Positions 26,096-35,383 of a stretch of DNA of 64,000 bases are shown here, piece after piece. The notes below the pieces were generated by a model. That model ran no database searches and had not been told where the DNA came from. It was given only the letters and a program-made list of their open reading frames with translations. Location: contig JAHZFJ010000003.1 of NCBI GenBank assembly GCA_019421365.1, positions 1-64,000 on the forward strand, read 5' to 3'. The translations under genes were made by a program, and so were the position numbers. How positions within the stretch are numbered: position 1 is the first letter of the stretch; each line of letters opens with the position of its first letter. This stretch comes from Lachnospiraceae bacterium. GTDB taxonomy: Bacteria; Bacillota; Clostridia; Lachnospirales; Lachnospiraceae.

Positions 26096-27928
26096 TTATT
26101 TACTTCGATTTTTGTATTCCTTTATCGCAAGCAAGAATCTTTCACCATATCTCTCATATTTTACTTCGCCGACACCTGATACCGTCAACATCTCTTCCTT
26201 CGATTCTGGTAAGACACTACACATATCTACCAATGACTTATCCGCAAAGACCAAATATGGTGGGACTTTCTCTTCTTTAGCAATCGTTGTTCGAATCTGT
26301 CTTAGTAATTCGAACAATTCATCACTAATATCAACGCGACTATGCACCTTCTTCTTTGCTTGTTTCGAAGGTTTCTTCTCTTCCTCTGCCGCTATTTTCA
26401 TCAAAATCGGCTCAGTTCCTTCTAAAATCTCATTAGCAAATTCCCCTAACATAACAACTGGATACTGAGAAACCGATAATACTAGATATTCTCTGTAAAT
26501 CAAATAATTAATAATCTGTCGTAATCTAGCTACTGTTATGTCTGCTAAGCTTGCATACTGTGAATTCTCATTCATACGATACTCTTCAATCTTAGCATTC
26601 TTACTACCATGTACTGTATCAAGTATCACAGTTATTCCAAAACGTTCTCTACATTCTTTTACACAGTTAATTATAGCATTGGCAGCCTTGGTAATATCCA
26701 TTGTTTCAAACTCTGTCAAACAATTCGAACAATTTCCACAATAAGGCTCCCCCTTCTCCCCAAAGTATTGCAATACATATTCTCGCAAACATTCAGTTGT
26801 TGTGCAATAATATGTCATCTTCTTCAAGCGATCACGATCACGCCTCTTTACTAATTCTAGGGTTTCATAATCAAGAGCTTCATTATCTCGATTCTGATCA
26901 ATTAAAAATTGATTCATAATAACGTCTTGACCATTGAATAGGAGTATACATTCTGCAGGTTCGCCGTCTCTTCCTGCTCTACCAGCTTCTTGGTAATAAC
27001 TTTCTATATTCTTTGGCATGTTGTAATGTATTACATAACCAACATTGGATTTGTCAATTCCCATTCCGAAGGCGTTTGTAGCAACCATAACCGGTTTCGT
27101 ATCATATATAAAATCATCTTGATTTTGTATCCTTTCATTATCAGAAAGACCTGCATGATAGCGAGTAACCTGAACCCCTTCTCTTTGTAATCTCTCACTT
27201 ACATCCTCTACACTCTTTCTTGTAAGACAATAGATAACCCCACTCTTATCAGAATTGGAAGTTACATAATTCCTGACATAATCATACTTATCAACTGGTT
27301 TCACAACTTGATAAGATAGATTCTTACGATCAAAGCCTGTAATTAGTAATTGTGGATTTCTAAGTTTGAGAATCTGTATTATATCTTCACGAACCTCTAA
27401 TGTTGCTGTAGCAGTAAATGCACTTACCACGGGACGTCTTGCTAGCTTGTCTATAAATTCTACAACCTTAAGATAACTAGGTCTGAAATCTTGTCCCCAT
27501 TGTGATACACAATGCGCCTCATCGATACTGATCATAGAAATATCCGCTTCTCTTGCAAATGAGAGAAACTCCTCTGTTGCTAATCGTTCTGGTGCCACAT
27601 AGATAATCTTATATCGTCCTTGTCTAGCATAAGATAGGGCAAGACAATATTGATTGTAGGTTAACGAACTATTTAGGTATGCCGCGTGCACTCCCGCTTG
27701 ATTTAAAGCACCTACCTGATCTTTCATTAAAGAGATTAGCGGGGATACTACTAACGTAATTCCTTGCATTACTAAGGCTGGAATTTGATAACAGATTGAT
27801 TTACCTGCTCCTGTAGGCATAATTCCAAGAGTGTCTTGTCCCTCTAGGATACTGTCAATTAATGTTTCCTGACCTTCCCGAAAGGAATCATATCCAAAAT
27901 ATTTTTTTAAAACCTCATATTTATTCAT
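26096..27928 (-). CDS. recQ: ATP-dependent DNA helicase RecQ
   Basis: 610 residues. The helicase core has Walker A (MPTGAGKS), the DEAH box IDEAHCVSQWGQDFRPSY and motif VI QEAGRAGRDGEP. The zinc site has CLREYVLQYFGE, CGNC and C (about 375-400), followed by a winged helix and a C-terminal HRDC domain (about 525-600). It unwinds DNA 3'-5' in recombinational repair. It stands alone on the minus strand. The HRDC domain and full length match the long RecQ form. Confidence 0.95.
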   Translation of the reverse strand: MNKYEVLKKYFGYDSFREGQETLIDSILEGQDTLGIMPTGAGKSICYQIPALVMQGITLVVSPLISLMKDQVGALNQAGVHAAYLNSSLTYNQYCLALSYARQGRYKIIYVAPERLATEEFLSFAREADISMISIDEAHCVSQWGQDFRPSYLKVVEFIDKLARRPVVSAFTATATLEVREDIIQILKLRNPQLLITGFDRKNLSYQVVKPVDKYDYVRNYVTSNSDKSGVIYCLTRKSVEDVSERLQREGVQVTRYHAGLSDNERIQNQDDFIYDTKPVMVATNAFGMGIDKSNVGYVIHYNMPKNIESYYQEAGRAGRDGEPAECILLFNGQDVIMNQFLIDQNRDNEALDYETLELVKRRDRDRLKKMTYYCTTTECLREYVLQYFGEKGEPYCGNCSNCLTEFETMDITKAANAIINCVKECRERFGITVILDTVHGSKNAKIEEYRMNENSQYASLADITVARLRQIINYLIYREYLVLSVSQYPVVMLGEFANEILEGTEPILMKIAAEEEKKPSKQAKKKVHSRVDISDELFELLRQIRTTIAKEEKVPPYLVFADKSLVDMCSVLPESKEEMLTVSGVGEVKYERYGERFLLAIKEYKNRSK

Positions 27929-27963
27929 CTCGAATCCTTTCTTCTACTAATTAACTTAAATTT

Positions 27964-28025
27964 GCAAAACTCTCAAATTTTACAATTGATTCTTGGCTGA
28001 CGTACAATAACCAAAATACAATAGT
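27964..28025. repeat. Partial copy of the 57601-57879 structured element
   Basis: Starting GCAAAACTCT, this 62-bp stretch matches the left end of the large element, about 44 of 62 positions by hand with one gap, including TGACGTAC. It lies between metF and recQ. It looks like a decayed half-copy of a dispersed repeat. Confidence 0.5.
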
Positions 28026-28031
28026 GGTCTA

Positions 28032-28898
28032 TTATCCAATAATCTTAGAGATATTATTATAAATACTACTAGCTACTTCTGGTTTATTCATTGAGTAGAC
28101 ATGAACTGCATTCACTCCATTGGCATACAAATCAATGATTTGATCTGTAGCATATGCTATTCCTGCCTGTTGCATTGCTTCCCTATTATCACCGAACTTT
28201 TCAACAATAGCCTTAAATCTCTGTGGCAATACAGTACCTGATAACTCGCATATTCGTTTAATTTGAGAAGGATTTGTCACAGGCATAATTCCAGCAATCA
28301 CTGGTACTGTAATACCTGATTCTCTTAACTGATATAAGTAATTATATAAGATATTATTATCAAAAAACATCTGAGTCGTTAAAAAATCACAACCTGCATC
28401 TACCTTTTCTTTCAGATGAACGATGTCTTCCTTTCTATTAGCTGCTTCGACATGTCCCTCAGGATAACAGGCAGCCCCTATACTAAAGTCTCCAAAATTT
28501 CTGATGGCTTGTACCAATTCAGAGGCATATTGATACTCATCTGCCCCAGCAAGCTCTCTTCCTGCAATTCTATCTCCACGCAGTGCTAATATATTCTCTA
28601 TACCTTGTTCTCTTAGCTTACCTAATTGTATCGCTACTTCCTCTTTCGTAGAAGATGCACACGTTAGATGTGCCAAAGGAGTTACTCCACAACTGTTCTT
28701 TAGTTTAGCTGCAATATCTACGGTATGTTTGCTTGTTCCACCACCTGCGCCATATGTTATACTCATAAAAGCTGGTTTTAGCCTAGCTATTTGAATTGTA
28801 GCTTCTTCCACTTTAGAATAATCACTATCCTTTTTAGGTGGAAAAACTTCAAATGATAAAGTTGGTTGATTCTTACTTAATATATCTCTAATCTTCAT
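28032..28898 (-). CDS. metF: Methylenetetrahydrofolate reductase
   Basis: 288 residues from the ATG at 28898, which follows GAGGAG at 11 nt; a GTG eight codons earlier overlaps that site. The TIM-barrel FAD enzyme has SFEVFPPKK at the N-terminus, THLTCAS-like PLAHLTCASSTKEE, the substrate loop LRGDR and TQMFFD. It reduces 5,10-methylene-THF to 5-methyl-THF for methionine synthesis or one-carbon metabolism. A -10 TATAAT (28941-28946, minus) lies just upstream, leaving no room for a SAM riboswitch. Confidence 0.93.
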   Translation of the reverse strand: MKIRDILSKNQPTLSFEVFPPKKDSDYSKVEEATIQIARLKPAFMSITYGAGGGTSKHTVDIAAKLKNSCGVTPLAHLTCASSTKEEVAIQLGKLREQGIENILALRGDRIAGRELAGADEYQYASELVQAIRNFGDFSIGAACYPEGHVEAANRKEDIVHLKEKVDAGCDFLTTQMFFDNNILYNYLYQLRESGITVPVIAGIMPVTNPSQIKRICELSGTVLPQRFKAIVEKFGDNREAMQQAGIAYATDQIIDLYANGVNAVHVYSMNKPEVASSIYNNISKIIG

Positions 28899-28995
28899 TA
28901 TAATCTTATACTCCTCATTCACTATAGTATGCTATATTGCATTATACCGTTTTTTCGTATATTTTTCCATAATGTTTTATATTTCTTCGGCATTT

Positions 28996-29021
28996 TGCAA
29001 GAATGCAAAATAATTCTTGCA
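28996..29021. repeat. Inverted repeat between metF and the AbgT gene
   Basis: TGCAAGAAT (28996-29004) and ATTCTTGCA (29013-29021), 8 bp apart, lie in the divergent intergenic region 28899-29268. It is a candidate operator for one or both genes. Confidence 0.45.
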
Positions 29022-29196
29022 TTTTAACTAAATGGTAGTATAGTAATTTTTCTCAAAATTTATTTTTTTTTACTTTTTTCTTTTTATTTTTACTGTTATT
29101 TACGCTTTTACATACTGTTTTTTCTTTTTCCAACCTTATTTTCCACAATATTCTATAACTGGAATAATTGTCACATTGCGAATTCTGTCGTTTTCA

Positions 29197-29224
29197 TTGA
29201 TTATATATATATACAGTCTATAAC
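29197..29224 (+). promoter_or_regulatory. Promoter of the AbgT-family gene
   Basis: -35 TTGATT (29197-29202), 16-bp spacer, -10 TATAAC (29219-29224), 44 bp before the ATG. Confidence 0.6.
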
Positions 29225-29268
29225 AAATAGCTTCTATTGTTATAAAAAAATGAAAAGGTAGGATAGTT

Positions 29269-30816
29269 ATGAAAAACAACAAAGAAACAAAACAGACGAA
29301 AGTATCCTTTATTGAACGCGTTGGATCTAAGATCCCTGATCCCGTGATCATCTTCATCTGCTTATACATCTTTGTAATGATAATTACAGGATTATTCGGT
29401 GGTACAACATTCAAAACTCTTGGTCAAGATGGTTCCTCAGTGGCATATGAAATTAAAAACATGTTCAAAACAGAAAATGTCCTGTGGATCTTTAACAATG
29501 CATTATTAACAAACTGGCTTGCATATGCCGGAGGTATTCTTGGTACCATCCTTATCGTAATGTTCGGTATTGGTATTGCTGAAGAATCTGGTCTTCTTGC
29601 AGCATTAATTCGTAAAGTTGGTGGTAATATACCAGAACGTTTGTTACCTTACTTATTAGTATTCTTAGGTATTATGAGTAATATTGCAACAGATGCTGGT
29701 TACATTATCTTAATTCCACTTGCAGGTTTACTATATCTTGGACTAAAGAAAAACCCTTTAATTGGTATGTTCGCTGCTTTCGCTGGTGTATCAGCAGGTT
29801 TCAGTGCTAATTTAGTTCCAGCTACTGTAGTTGATATCATTGTAGGAAAGAATGCACAGGTATTTGCTGAAAGCCAAGGTGTTCCTTTCGTATCTTACTT
29901 AGGTAAACCAATCAATCCGTTCATGATGCACTATATCTTCATGATTGCATCAACTGTATTATTAGTTTTAATTGGTGGTTTCATCACAAACCGTTTTATT
30001 CGTCCTAAATTCGAAAAGATCAGTTACACAGTTCCTGCCGATTTCCAAATCGATGAATATGGTGTAACGAAAGAAGAGAAGAAAGCTCTTAAATGGGCAG
30101 GCCTTGGATTCTTATTATCACTTGCTATCTGTGTTTTCATAGCTATGGGACCACTTGCTACTTATGTAGATGAAACTGGTAGCAAAGTAATGCCTTACCT
30201 TGATAATATCATCCTTTTAATCACATTCGTATTCTTTACAAGTGGTTTATTCTATGGTGTTGCAATTGGTAAATTCAAAAATTCAAATGATGTTGTTACT
30301 TCAATGTCTAAACAAATTGGTGGAATGGGATACGTTATCGTTCTTACATTCTTTAGTTACAACTTCTTGGCATTATTAACTTATAGTAATTTAGGTACGT
30401 ATATTACTTACCTTGGTGCTAACTTACTTGAAGTATTGAATCTTGCAAAATCACCAACATTATTGATCATTGGTTTCATTATCATCACTGCAATCATCAA
30501 CCTTTTCGTTGGTGGACTTACTACAAAATGGATGTTACTTGGACCAATCTTCATTCCAATGTTATATCAAGCGAATAGCACTATGACTCCTGACGTTGTA
30601 GCAGCTGCTTACCGTTTAGCAGACTCTTCAACAAACATTATAACTCCTCTTATGAGTTATGCAGGTGTTATCCTAATCTACATGAAGAAATATAAAGAAG
30701 ATTTCACTGTTGGTAACTTAATTACAGCTATGTTCCCATACTCCATTACGTTCTTAATCAGCTGGACATTATTATTACTAGCATTTATCGGATTCAAGAT
30801 TCCACTAGGATTCTAA
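29269..30816 (+). CDS. AbgT family transporter (p-aminobenzoyl-glutamate type)
   Basis: 515 residues with about 12 membrane segments. AbgT signatures are visible: IPDPVIIFICLYI near the N-terminus, the paired ANLVPATVVDIIVG and the C-terminal ADSSTNIITPLMSY. E. coli AbgT imports p-aminobenzoyl-glutamate, a folate breakdown product, while other members export sulfonamides. It is divergent from metF, a folate enzyme, which favours a folate-linked substrate. The ribosome site GGTAGGA precedes the ATG. It stands alone with its own terminator. Confidence 0.9.
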   Translation: MKNNKETKQTKVSFIERVGSKIPDPVIIFICLYIFVMIITGLFGGTTFKTLGQDGSSVAYEIKNMFKTENVLWIFNNALLTNWLAYAGGILGTILIVMFGIGIAEESGLLAALIRKVGGNIPERLLPYLLVFLGIMSNIATDAGYIILIPLAGLLYLGLKKNPLIGMFAAFAGVSAGFSANLVPATVVDIIVGKNAQVFAESQGVPFVSYLGKPINPFMMHYIFMIASTVLLVLIGGFITNRFIRPKFEKISYTVPADFQIDEYGVTKEEKKALKWAGLGFLLSLAICVFIAMGPLATYVDETGSKVMPYLDNIILLITFVFFTSGLFYGVAIGKFKNSNDVVTSMSKQIGGMGYVIVLTFFSYNFLALLTYSNLGTYITYLGANLLEVLNLAKSPTLLIIGFIIITAIINLFVGGLTTKWMLLGPIFIPMLYQANSTMTPDVVAAAYRLADSSTNIITPLMSYAGVILIYMKKYKEDFTVGNLITAMFPYSITFLISWTLLLLAFIGFKIPLGF

Positions 30817-30849
30817 GCCAAACTAAGCAATAGAAGATTATATAAAAAA

Positions 30850-30889
30850 CAAGTCGGACAGTATTGATTATACTGATCCGACTTGCTTT
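30850..30889 (+). terminator. Terminator of the AbgT-family gene
   Basis: CAAGTCGGACAGTA (30850-30863) pairs with TACTGATCCGACTTG (30871-30885) followed by CTTTT. Confidence 0.88.
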
Positions 30890-30930
30890 TGTTGTATAAG
30901 CCCTAATACATCAACGGCTCTTCATAATAA

Positions 30931-31194
30931 TTAGATTGCTCTCCATCTCTTTAGTGTTGGAAGATATTCAGCAAGCATCTTTCTTGCTTCTTCCTCTGTC
31001 TTACATTCACCATCCTGTACCACGAATGGAATACAGCATTCAATCATCTCTTTCATTGTCTCATCTTTACTAAATGCTCCGTTCGGATAACAGTAACAAC
31101 AATACTCTTCATTCTTGCTACTATCTGCATTCTTTCCAAAATGTTCTTCCTCCGTCATTGGCATTCCACAACTTTGACAAACTTTTGCTTCCAT
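30931..31194 (-). CDS. Small zinc-ribbon protein
   Basis: 87 residues. The N-terminal putative zinc ribbon has CQSCGMPM and EEYCCYCYPNGAF, giving two Cys-rich knuckles that can bind zinc. The C-terminal helical part holds EEARKMLAEYLPTLKRW. The family is common in Firmicutes and unassigned. It is followed at 31282 by a WYL regulator on the same strand upstream, possibly in one unit. Confidence 0.8.
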   Translation of the reverse strand: MEAKVCQSCGMPMTEEEHFGKNADSSKNEEYCCYCYPNGAFSKDETMKEMIECCIPFVVQDGECKTEEEARKMLAEYLPTLKRWRAI

Positions 31195-31281
31195 AATACA
31201 TTCTCCTTTTCTAATTAAATTATCTGTACAAATTAGAGTCTATCATGTATTACTTGACAACGAATGTCATATTTAAAATAG

Positions 31282-32244
31282 TTACTCATATTCCTTTATC
31301 GTTTCTAATAAAATATTGTGAATCCGCTCTCTAATATAAGCAGGTTCAATCACTTTGGCATACTTTCCATAAGATAAAATCATTCCATACACCCAATCGT
31401 CTAGTATATATTCTGCTTTAACCATAAAATCGCCATCTTCAAGTTTAGTTATATAATCTACTTCAAAGTTATCATATACACGATATCCTTGTGTTTTATC
31501 TATACGTATCGTTATTGCTACCCTTTTATCGTCTTTTTGCTCTTCCTTAACACTCTCACTCTTATGGTATGAAAGGTTCTGTTCATCTGCTTTAGAATTA
31601 CCTTCAGACTCTTCTATAAGGAACTTAATCCGCTGACTATACTCCTCTTCAAAAGACTCTTCAAGTACTATGACATTCTGCATACGATTTAGCTTAAAAA
31701 CCCGTAGCCCCTTCTTCTGCACGCAATAAGCTTTCAGGTACCATGTATAATCCTTAAACCATAGTTGTAAAGGTTCTACCACTCGCTCTGTAACTTCACT
31801 GGAGCGACTATAATACTGAAACCGGACCCTTTTATGATAAATAATTGCTTGTTTTAGATTTGTATATAATTCTTGTTTTAGATTACTCCAGTCTGAAAAG
31901 TCCATAGCAAGCCACCTAGGCTGCCCCATCTGAAATATACTACTTAACTTAGATAGAATTGCATCAGTACTTCCTTTTTCAACTTCAGCCATACTTTCTA
32001 ATGCAGCAAGAATATCCCGTTGTTCCGTTTCTGAAACTATACTCTTATCCAATATAAAATTATCTAGTAAGCATATGCCACCATAACGACCTTTCTTCGC
32101 ATACACTGGTACCCCTGCAAGACTCAGTGCATCGATATCCCTGTATATGGTACGTACAGAAACCTCAAACCGCTCTGCCAATTCCTTTGCAGTTATACTT
32201 CTCTTTTGTAATAATATGTATAGAATCTCAAACAAGCGATTCAT
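31282..32244 (-). CDS. WYL domain transcriptional regulator (YafY type)
   Basis: 320 residues. The N-terminal HTH_11 helix-turn-helix (about 5-60) has ITAKELAERFEVSVRTIYRDIDAL. A WYL-type domain (about 135-215) has the ligand strand WFKDYTWYLKAYC. A polar insert (about 210-235) rich in Glu and Lys interrupts the C-terminal part. WYL proteins bind nucleotides or nucleic-acid ligands and act as regulators. Its 87-residue zinc-ribbon neighbour downstream is a possible partner. Confidence 0.9.
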   Translation of the reverse strand: MNRLFEILYILLQKRSITAKELAERFEVSVRTIYRDIDALSLAGVPVYAKKGRYGGICLLDNFILDKSIVSETEQRDILAALESMAEVEKGSTDAILSKLSSIFQMGQPRWLAMDFSDWSNLKQELYTNLKQAIIYHKRVRFQYYSRSSEVTERVVEPLQLWFKDYTWYLKAYCVQKKGLRVFKLNRMQNVIVLEESFEEEYSQRIKFLIEESEGNSKADEQNLSYHKSESVKEEQKDDKRVAITIRIDKTQGYRVYDNFEVDYITKLEDGDFMVKAEYILDDWVYGMILSYGKYAKVIEPAYIRERIHNILLETIKEYE

Positions 32245-32270
32245 GTCTATTCCCTCCTCTCTCTATTAGC

Positions 32271-32381
32271 AATAAGGACCTGTTGCCCGAATATTTCCTC
32301 TCATATATTCTATCCAAAAGCACTAATCTTATGATTTGCTTTAAGAGAATATAGGAAATCCTCGTGCAACAAGCCCTTATT
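32271..32381. terminator. Long imperfect hairpin after the small basic protein gene
   Basis: AATAAGGACCTGTTGC (from 32271) pairs with GCAACAAGCCCTTATT (ending 32381), and TATTTCCT/AGGAAATC continues the stem to about 30 bp. It lies between the 32440 gene and the WYL gene. It may terminate the former. Confidence 0.5.
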
Positions 32382-32439
32382 TAAACCTATAAGCCTACAC
32401 ACTATCATTCATAATAATAGAACGCCAAATTCATTTGTT

Positions 32440-32889
32440 CTATTGTAAGTTGTACTTATCTATCATAGTATTCACAGCAGTATAGATTGCATCTACTAAA
32501 TCTTTCTTAGTATAAGTCTTCTCTGCGTTCTTAGATACCCAGCCATTAACTTCTTCTGTGAAATACACAATTGCATCATATTCATTGTTTGCAACTACAG
32601 CATTTTCTTTATTCGTACTAACATTTGCAAAGAATACGATTTCACCATTCAATGCATAAGCACCTGCACTTAGCAATTCAGAACCTGAAGGAACAACTTC
32701 TTCCTTAGTAGTAATGAATTCACCAACTAGTTTTTTCGTAATGCTTTTAATAACGCATTTTTCTTTCTTTGTTACTTTAGTTTCTGGTTCAACTGCTGTT
32801 TTTGTTACACATTTCTTGTCTGTACCTGCTAAAGCAACATTCACCATTTTCCTCTTGTTGAGAGATTTTTTTAACTGTCTTTTGTTCAT
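32440..32889 (-). CDS. Hypothetical small basic protein
   Basis: 149 residues, not recognised. The N-terminal third (about 1-55) is lysine- and threonine-rich with no signal peptide. The rest (about 58-149) looks like a small mixed alpha/beta domain with alternating strands (GEIVFFANVS, NEYDAIVYFTEE) and a C-terminal helix. GGAAGG precedes the ATG. The U32-like pair lies upstream on the same strand but 180 bp away, with a possible promoter in between. Confidence 0.6.
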   Translation of the reverse strand: MNKRQLKKSLNKRKMVNVALAGTDKKCVTKTAVEPETKVTKKEKCVIKSITKKLVGEFITTKEEVVPSGSELLSAGAYALNGEIVFFANVSTNKENAVVANNEYDAIVYFTEEVNGWVSKNAEKTYTKKDLVDAIYTAVNTMIDKYNLQ

Positions 32890-33071
32890 ATTTCTCTTTC
32901 CTTCCAGTAACTATTCAGTCAACATTTCTCTTAAAATTGACGATTTCATCAACTTGATTATTTTGTGATGTGCATTTACACAACAATGTATAATGATAGC
33001 ATAAGTTGTTAATATTTGTCCATATAAATTTTTTCCACTATAACGATCTTATCAACTGCCAGAAACAGGGT

Positions 33072-34028
33072 TCAGAAACGCATCTCTGGATAATAACAGG
33101 AAAGACCTAGTTTACACATACGGCGGCTTTCCTCTGGTAATTGCATACGTTCAAGAAATTCTTCTTGTGATTTACAGCTCTCGGCAATGTCAATATTCTG
33201 TTTTACGTAACGTATATCGTTACATATATTCTTCCACTCATCTGTACGCCCTACAATCTTACATGCTGTAATATTCATCTTAACAAATCGGTAGATGGAA
33301 CATAATCCACATGCGTACTCATGAAAAGACTTGGTATAGATCAAATCATTCAACTCAACATTATGTCGCTTCTTAAAATTATTATCTTTTAACCTAATCT
33401 CACTATCTACACTGACTAGACTTCCACATATAGAACACGATTCATTCCTATGCATCCCTAGGCAATTAGCATCGGAGAACATACAGCCATTACGCATCAT
33501 GAAAACTTCGTACTCGACGTCTGGTACTTCTTTGACTATCACCTCGATCTCGTCAACCGATAAATCTCTTGGAATTATAATTCGCTTTGTACCCTTGTCC
33601 TTATAAAATCTTGCTATTTGCGTATTATATACACCACCAATAGTACTTACTACAGCAGGCAATTCTAATTGGTTCGCAATCTCTACGAGTTCAATACAAG
33701 ACACTATAACACCATCTGCACCACCTTCTTTTAAGGCAATAAAGTATTTCTTAATCTCACTCAATTGTTCTTCTGAATAGATGCTAGAATTAAATGTTAC
33801 ATATATTAGCATTCCTTTTTCCTTAACTTGTGTAATGATTTCTATAACCTCTTCTAATGAAAATGGATTAGCATTCTCTTTAAATCCAGACATGCGATTG
33901 ATATCCGCAAAATCTCCAAACTTGTTTGTCCATTCCTCATCATAAAATCCAATATAGAACTCTCCCGCTCCAGCAGCAATATAATCATCAATATGCTCCA
34001 TATTATTAAGTGGAACTAAAATCTTCAT
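33072..34028 (-). CDS. U32 peptidase-like protein
   Basis: 318 residues from the ATG at 34028, which overlaps the stop of the upstream gene. A TIM-barrel-like U32 core runs from about 1 to 200, with GAGEFYIGF and the conserved cysteine set NGC...ANC...ESCSIC...ACGLC around 180-265. Four of these could bind an Fe-S cluster as in UbiU/UbiV-type U32 proteins, which act in oxygen-independent hydroxylation; others are true peptidases. It is translationally coupled to a second U32-like gene, so the two probably form a complex. Confidence 0.72.
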   Translation of the reverse strand: MKILVPLNNMEHIDDYIAAGAGEFYIGFYDEEWTNKFGDFADINRMSGFKENANPFSLEEVIEIITQVKEKGMLIYVTFNSSIYSEEQLSEIKKYFIALKEGGADGVIVSCIELVEIANQLELPAVVSTIGGVYNTQIARFYKDKGTKRIIIPRDLSVDEIEVIVKEVPDVEYEVFMMRNGCMFSDANCLGMHRNESCSICGSLVSVDSEIRLKDNNFKKRHNVELNDLIYTKSFHEYACGLCSIYRFVKMNITACKIVGRTDEWKNICNDIRYVKQNIDIAESCKSQEEFLERMQLPEESRRMCKLGLSCYYPEMRF

Positions 34029-34867
34029 TATGAAAGCCCCTCCCATTCCACAGGAAAATAAATTACTCGATATTTACTTACTCCTTTAATCTCACACTCT
34101 TTGTTATCAAAATAAATTGCTCTCCCGGCACGAATCCATTCTCTACCATCTTGCATATCATATCTAATAATTGCCTCTTGGCATTCTTTGGCACAAGACT
34201 GATTTGGTCTAAATTTCTTCTCTATTTCCTTGTTTATAGAGGCATATTCGCAGATTTGCCCTACTGTCATATAACAGAATGGTGTATGCACTCCAATCAG
34301 TATTCCCTTAGGTTTATTCTCAAAATTAATTGCCACATGGGTTAAGTCAAATTCCATTCCATCAATTTGATACTGCTCAATCAGACGAATTAGATACTTC
34401 GTGAATATCTTCGGTTTCAATTCTGTATTGAAATAAACCGGGTATCTAGGATCGCGGTAGTCTTTCATAAATAATCTTCCCATATTCAATCGCACATCGT
34501 AATTCTCATGGATATGTGCAATCATTCCATAATCATTTACTGTAATCTCGTCTATGCAATCTTCAAAATACTCACAATAATCCTCAATTTTCTTAAGTAC
34601 ATTATTAAGATCCTTCTGCGGTATAACTGGTATTACTAATGTTATTTTTATCTTCTTTCTCTTTGCAAATGAAACTATATCATCCAACAAATTATCATCC
34701 ATACGCAAGAAATATTGCGCACAAAAATAAGAGCCGATATAGATTCGCTCAACATGTTCAAATCCCGCTTTGTTTGCTGTCTTCGTAATGATGGCTTCTA
34801 TCGTCTCTTCCTCTTGGTTCAGATAATTCATAATATCACAATAATTCAAACAAGATATCTGTTCCAT
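34028..34867 (-). CDS. U32-like partner protein
   Basis: 279 residues from the ATG at 34867, which follows AAGGAGG. It is barrel-like, with CAQYFLRMDD, the segment ITVNDYGMIAHI (typical of U32 strands ending NDxG) and a C-terminal Cys cluster: HTPFC, QIC and a CAKEC pair. It overlaps the next U32-like gene by one base (TAATG). The paired layout recalls UbiU-UbiV. The substrate is unknown. Confidence 0.65.
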   Translation of the reverse strand: MEQISCLNYCDIMNYLNQEEETIEAIITKTANKAGFEHVERIYIGSYFCAQYFLRMDDNLLDDIVSFAKRKKIKITLVIPVIPQKDLNNVLKKIEDYCEYFEDCIDEITVNDYGMIAHIHENYDVRLNMGRLFMKDYRDPRYPVYFNTELKPKIFTKYLIRLIEQYQIDGMEFDLTHVAINFENKPKGILIGVHTPFCYMTVGQICEYASINKEIEKKFRPNQSCAKECQEAIIRYDMQDGREWIRAGRAIYFDNKECEIKGVSKYRVIYFPVEWEGLS

Positions 34868-35007
34868 ATATGTCCCCTTCCTCCTTAACAAAGACTTTAG
34901 TTCAAATCTCTCAATAAGACATATATTTACCAGTTAATACGATTACTATTCATGTTTACCATCTCTATAGAGAACAATGACTATATACAGGGATTTTATT
35001 CACAAAA

Positions 35008-35051
35008 AACTTCGCTAGATTATAATTTTTCAAATATAATCTAGCGAAGTT
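35008..35051 (-). terminator. Terminator of the tRNA-Leu gene
   Basis: Perfect 17-bp arms (35008-35024 and 35035-35051), followed on the minus strand by UUUUUU. It lies 44 bp after the tRNA 3' end. Confidence 0.9.
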
Positions 35052-35094
35052 CTTCTTATGTCCCGATACTTGTGAACCTTAGTTCCTTGTAAAT

Positions 35095-35178
35095 TGCAGT
35101 CAATGGGACTTGAACCCACACTCAGTAACCTGAACTAGAATCTGAATCTAGCGCGTATGCCAATTCCGCCATAACTGC
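35095..35178 (-). tRNA. tRNA-Leu (anticodon CAG)
   Basis: The minus strand folds into a class II tRNA: acceptor GCAGTTA/TGACTGC, a D arm with GGCGGAATTGGC, anticodon stem CTAGA/TCTAG with loop TTCAGAT (anticodon CAG), a long variable arm and a T arm with GGTTCAAGTCC. The 3' CCA is not encoded. Confidence 0.95.
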
Positions 35179-35199
35179 ATTACCGTATGTAACAACTTC

Positions 35200-35227
35200 A
35201 TTATATCATACGAAATATAAAAATCAA
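35200..35227 (-). promoter_or_regulatory. Promoter of the tRNA-Leu gene
   Basis: Minus strand: -35 TTGATT (35222-35227), 16-bp spacer, -10 TATAAT (35200-35205), 22 bp upstream of the tRNA. Confidence 0.7.
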
Positions 35228-35303
35228 TATCTACTTATTCTTTCTTCCAGAATTATTATTATTTTTCACATAATTGCAAATACTTATTTTATGGAATTTT
35301 TTA

Positions 35304-35332
35304 TTGACAATTGAATATATTTAACACATAAT
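35304..35332 (+). promoter_or_regulatory. Promoter of the psuK-psuG operon
   Basis: -35 TTGACA (35304-35309), 17-bp spacer, -10 CATAAT (35327-35332). Confidence 0.75.
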
Positions 35333-35383
35333 ATAAACATAAGATTGCTTAGATAAGCAAATATTTAGGAGGTGCCATTTTAC

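Noticed and set aside
28899..28945. SAM riboswitch upstream of metF
   Set aside because: The -10 element lies less than 50 bp from the start codon, so the leader is too short for one.
29136..29414. A 92-residue minus-strand frame over the AbgT start
   Set aside because: It is antisense to the AbgT gene and its promoter and shows no protein-like features.
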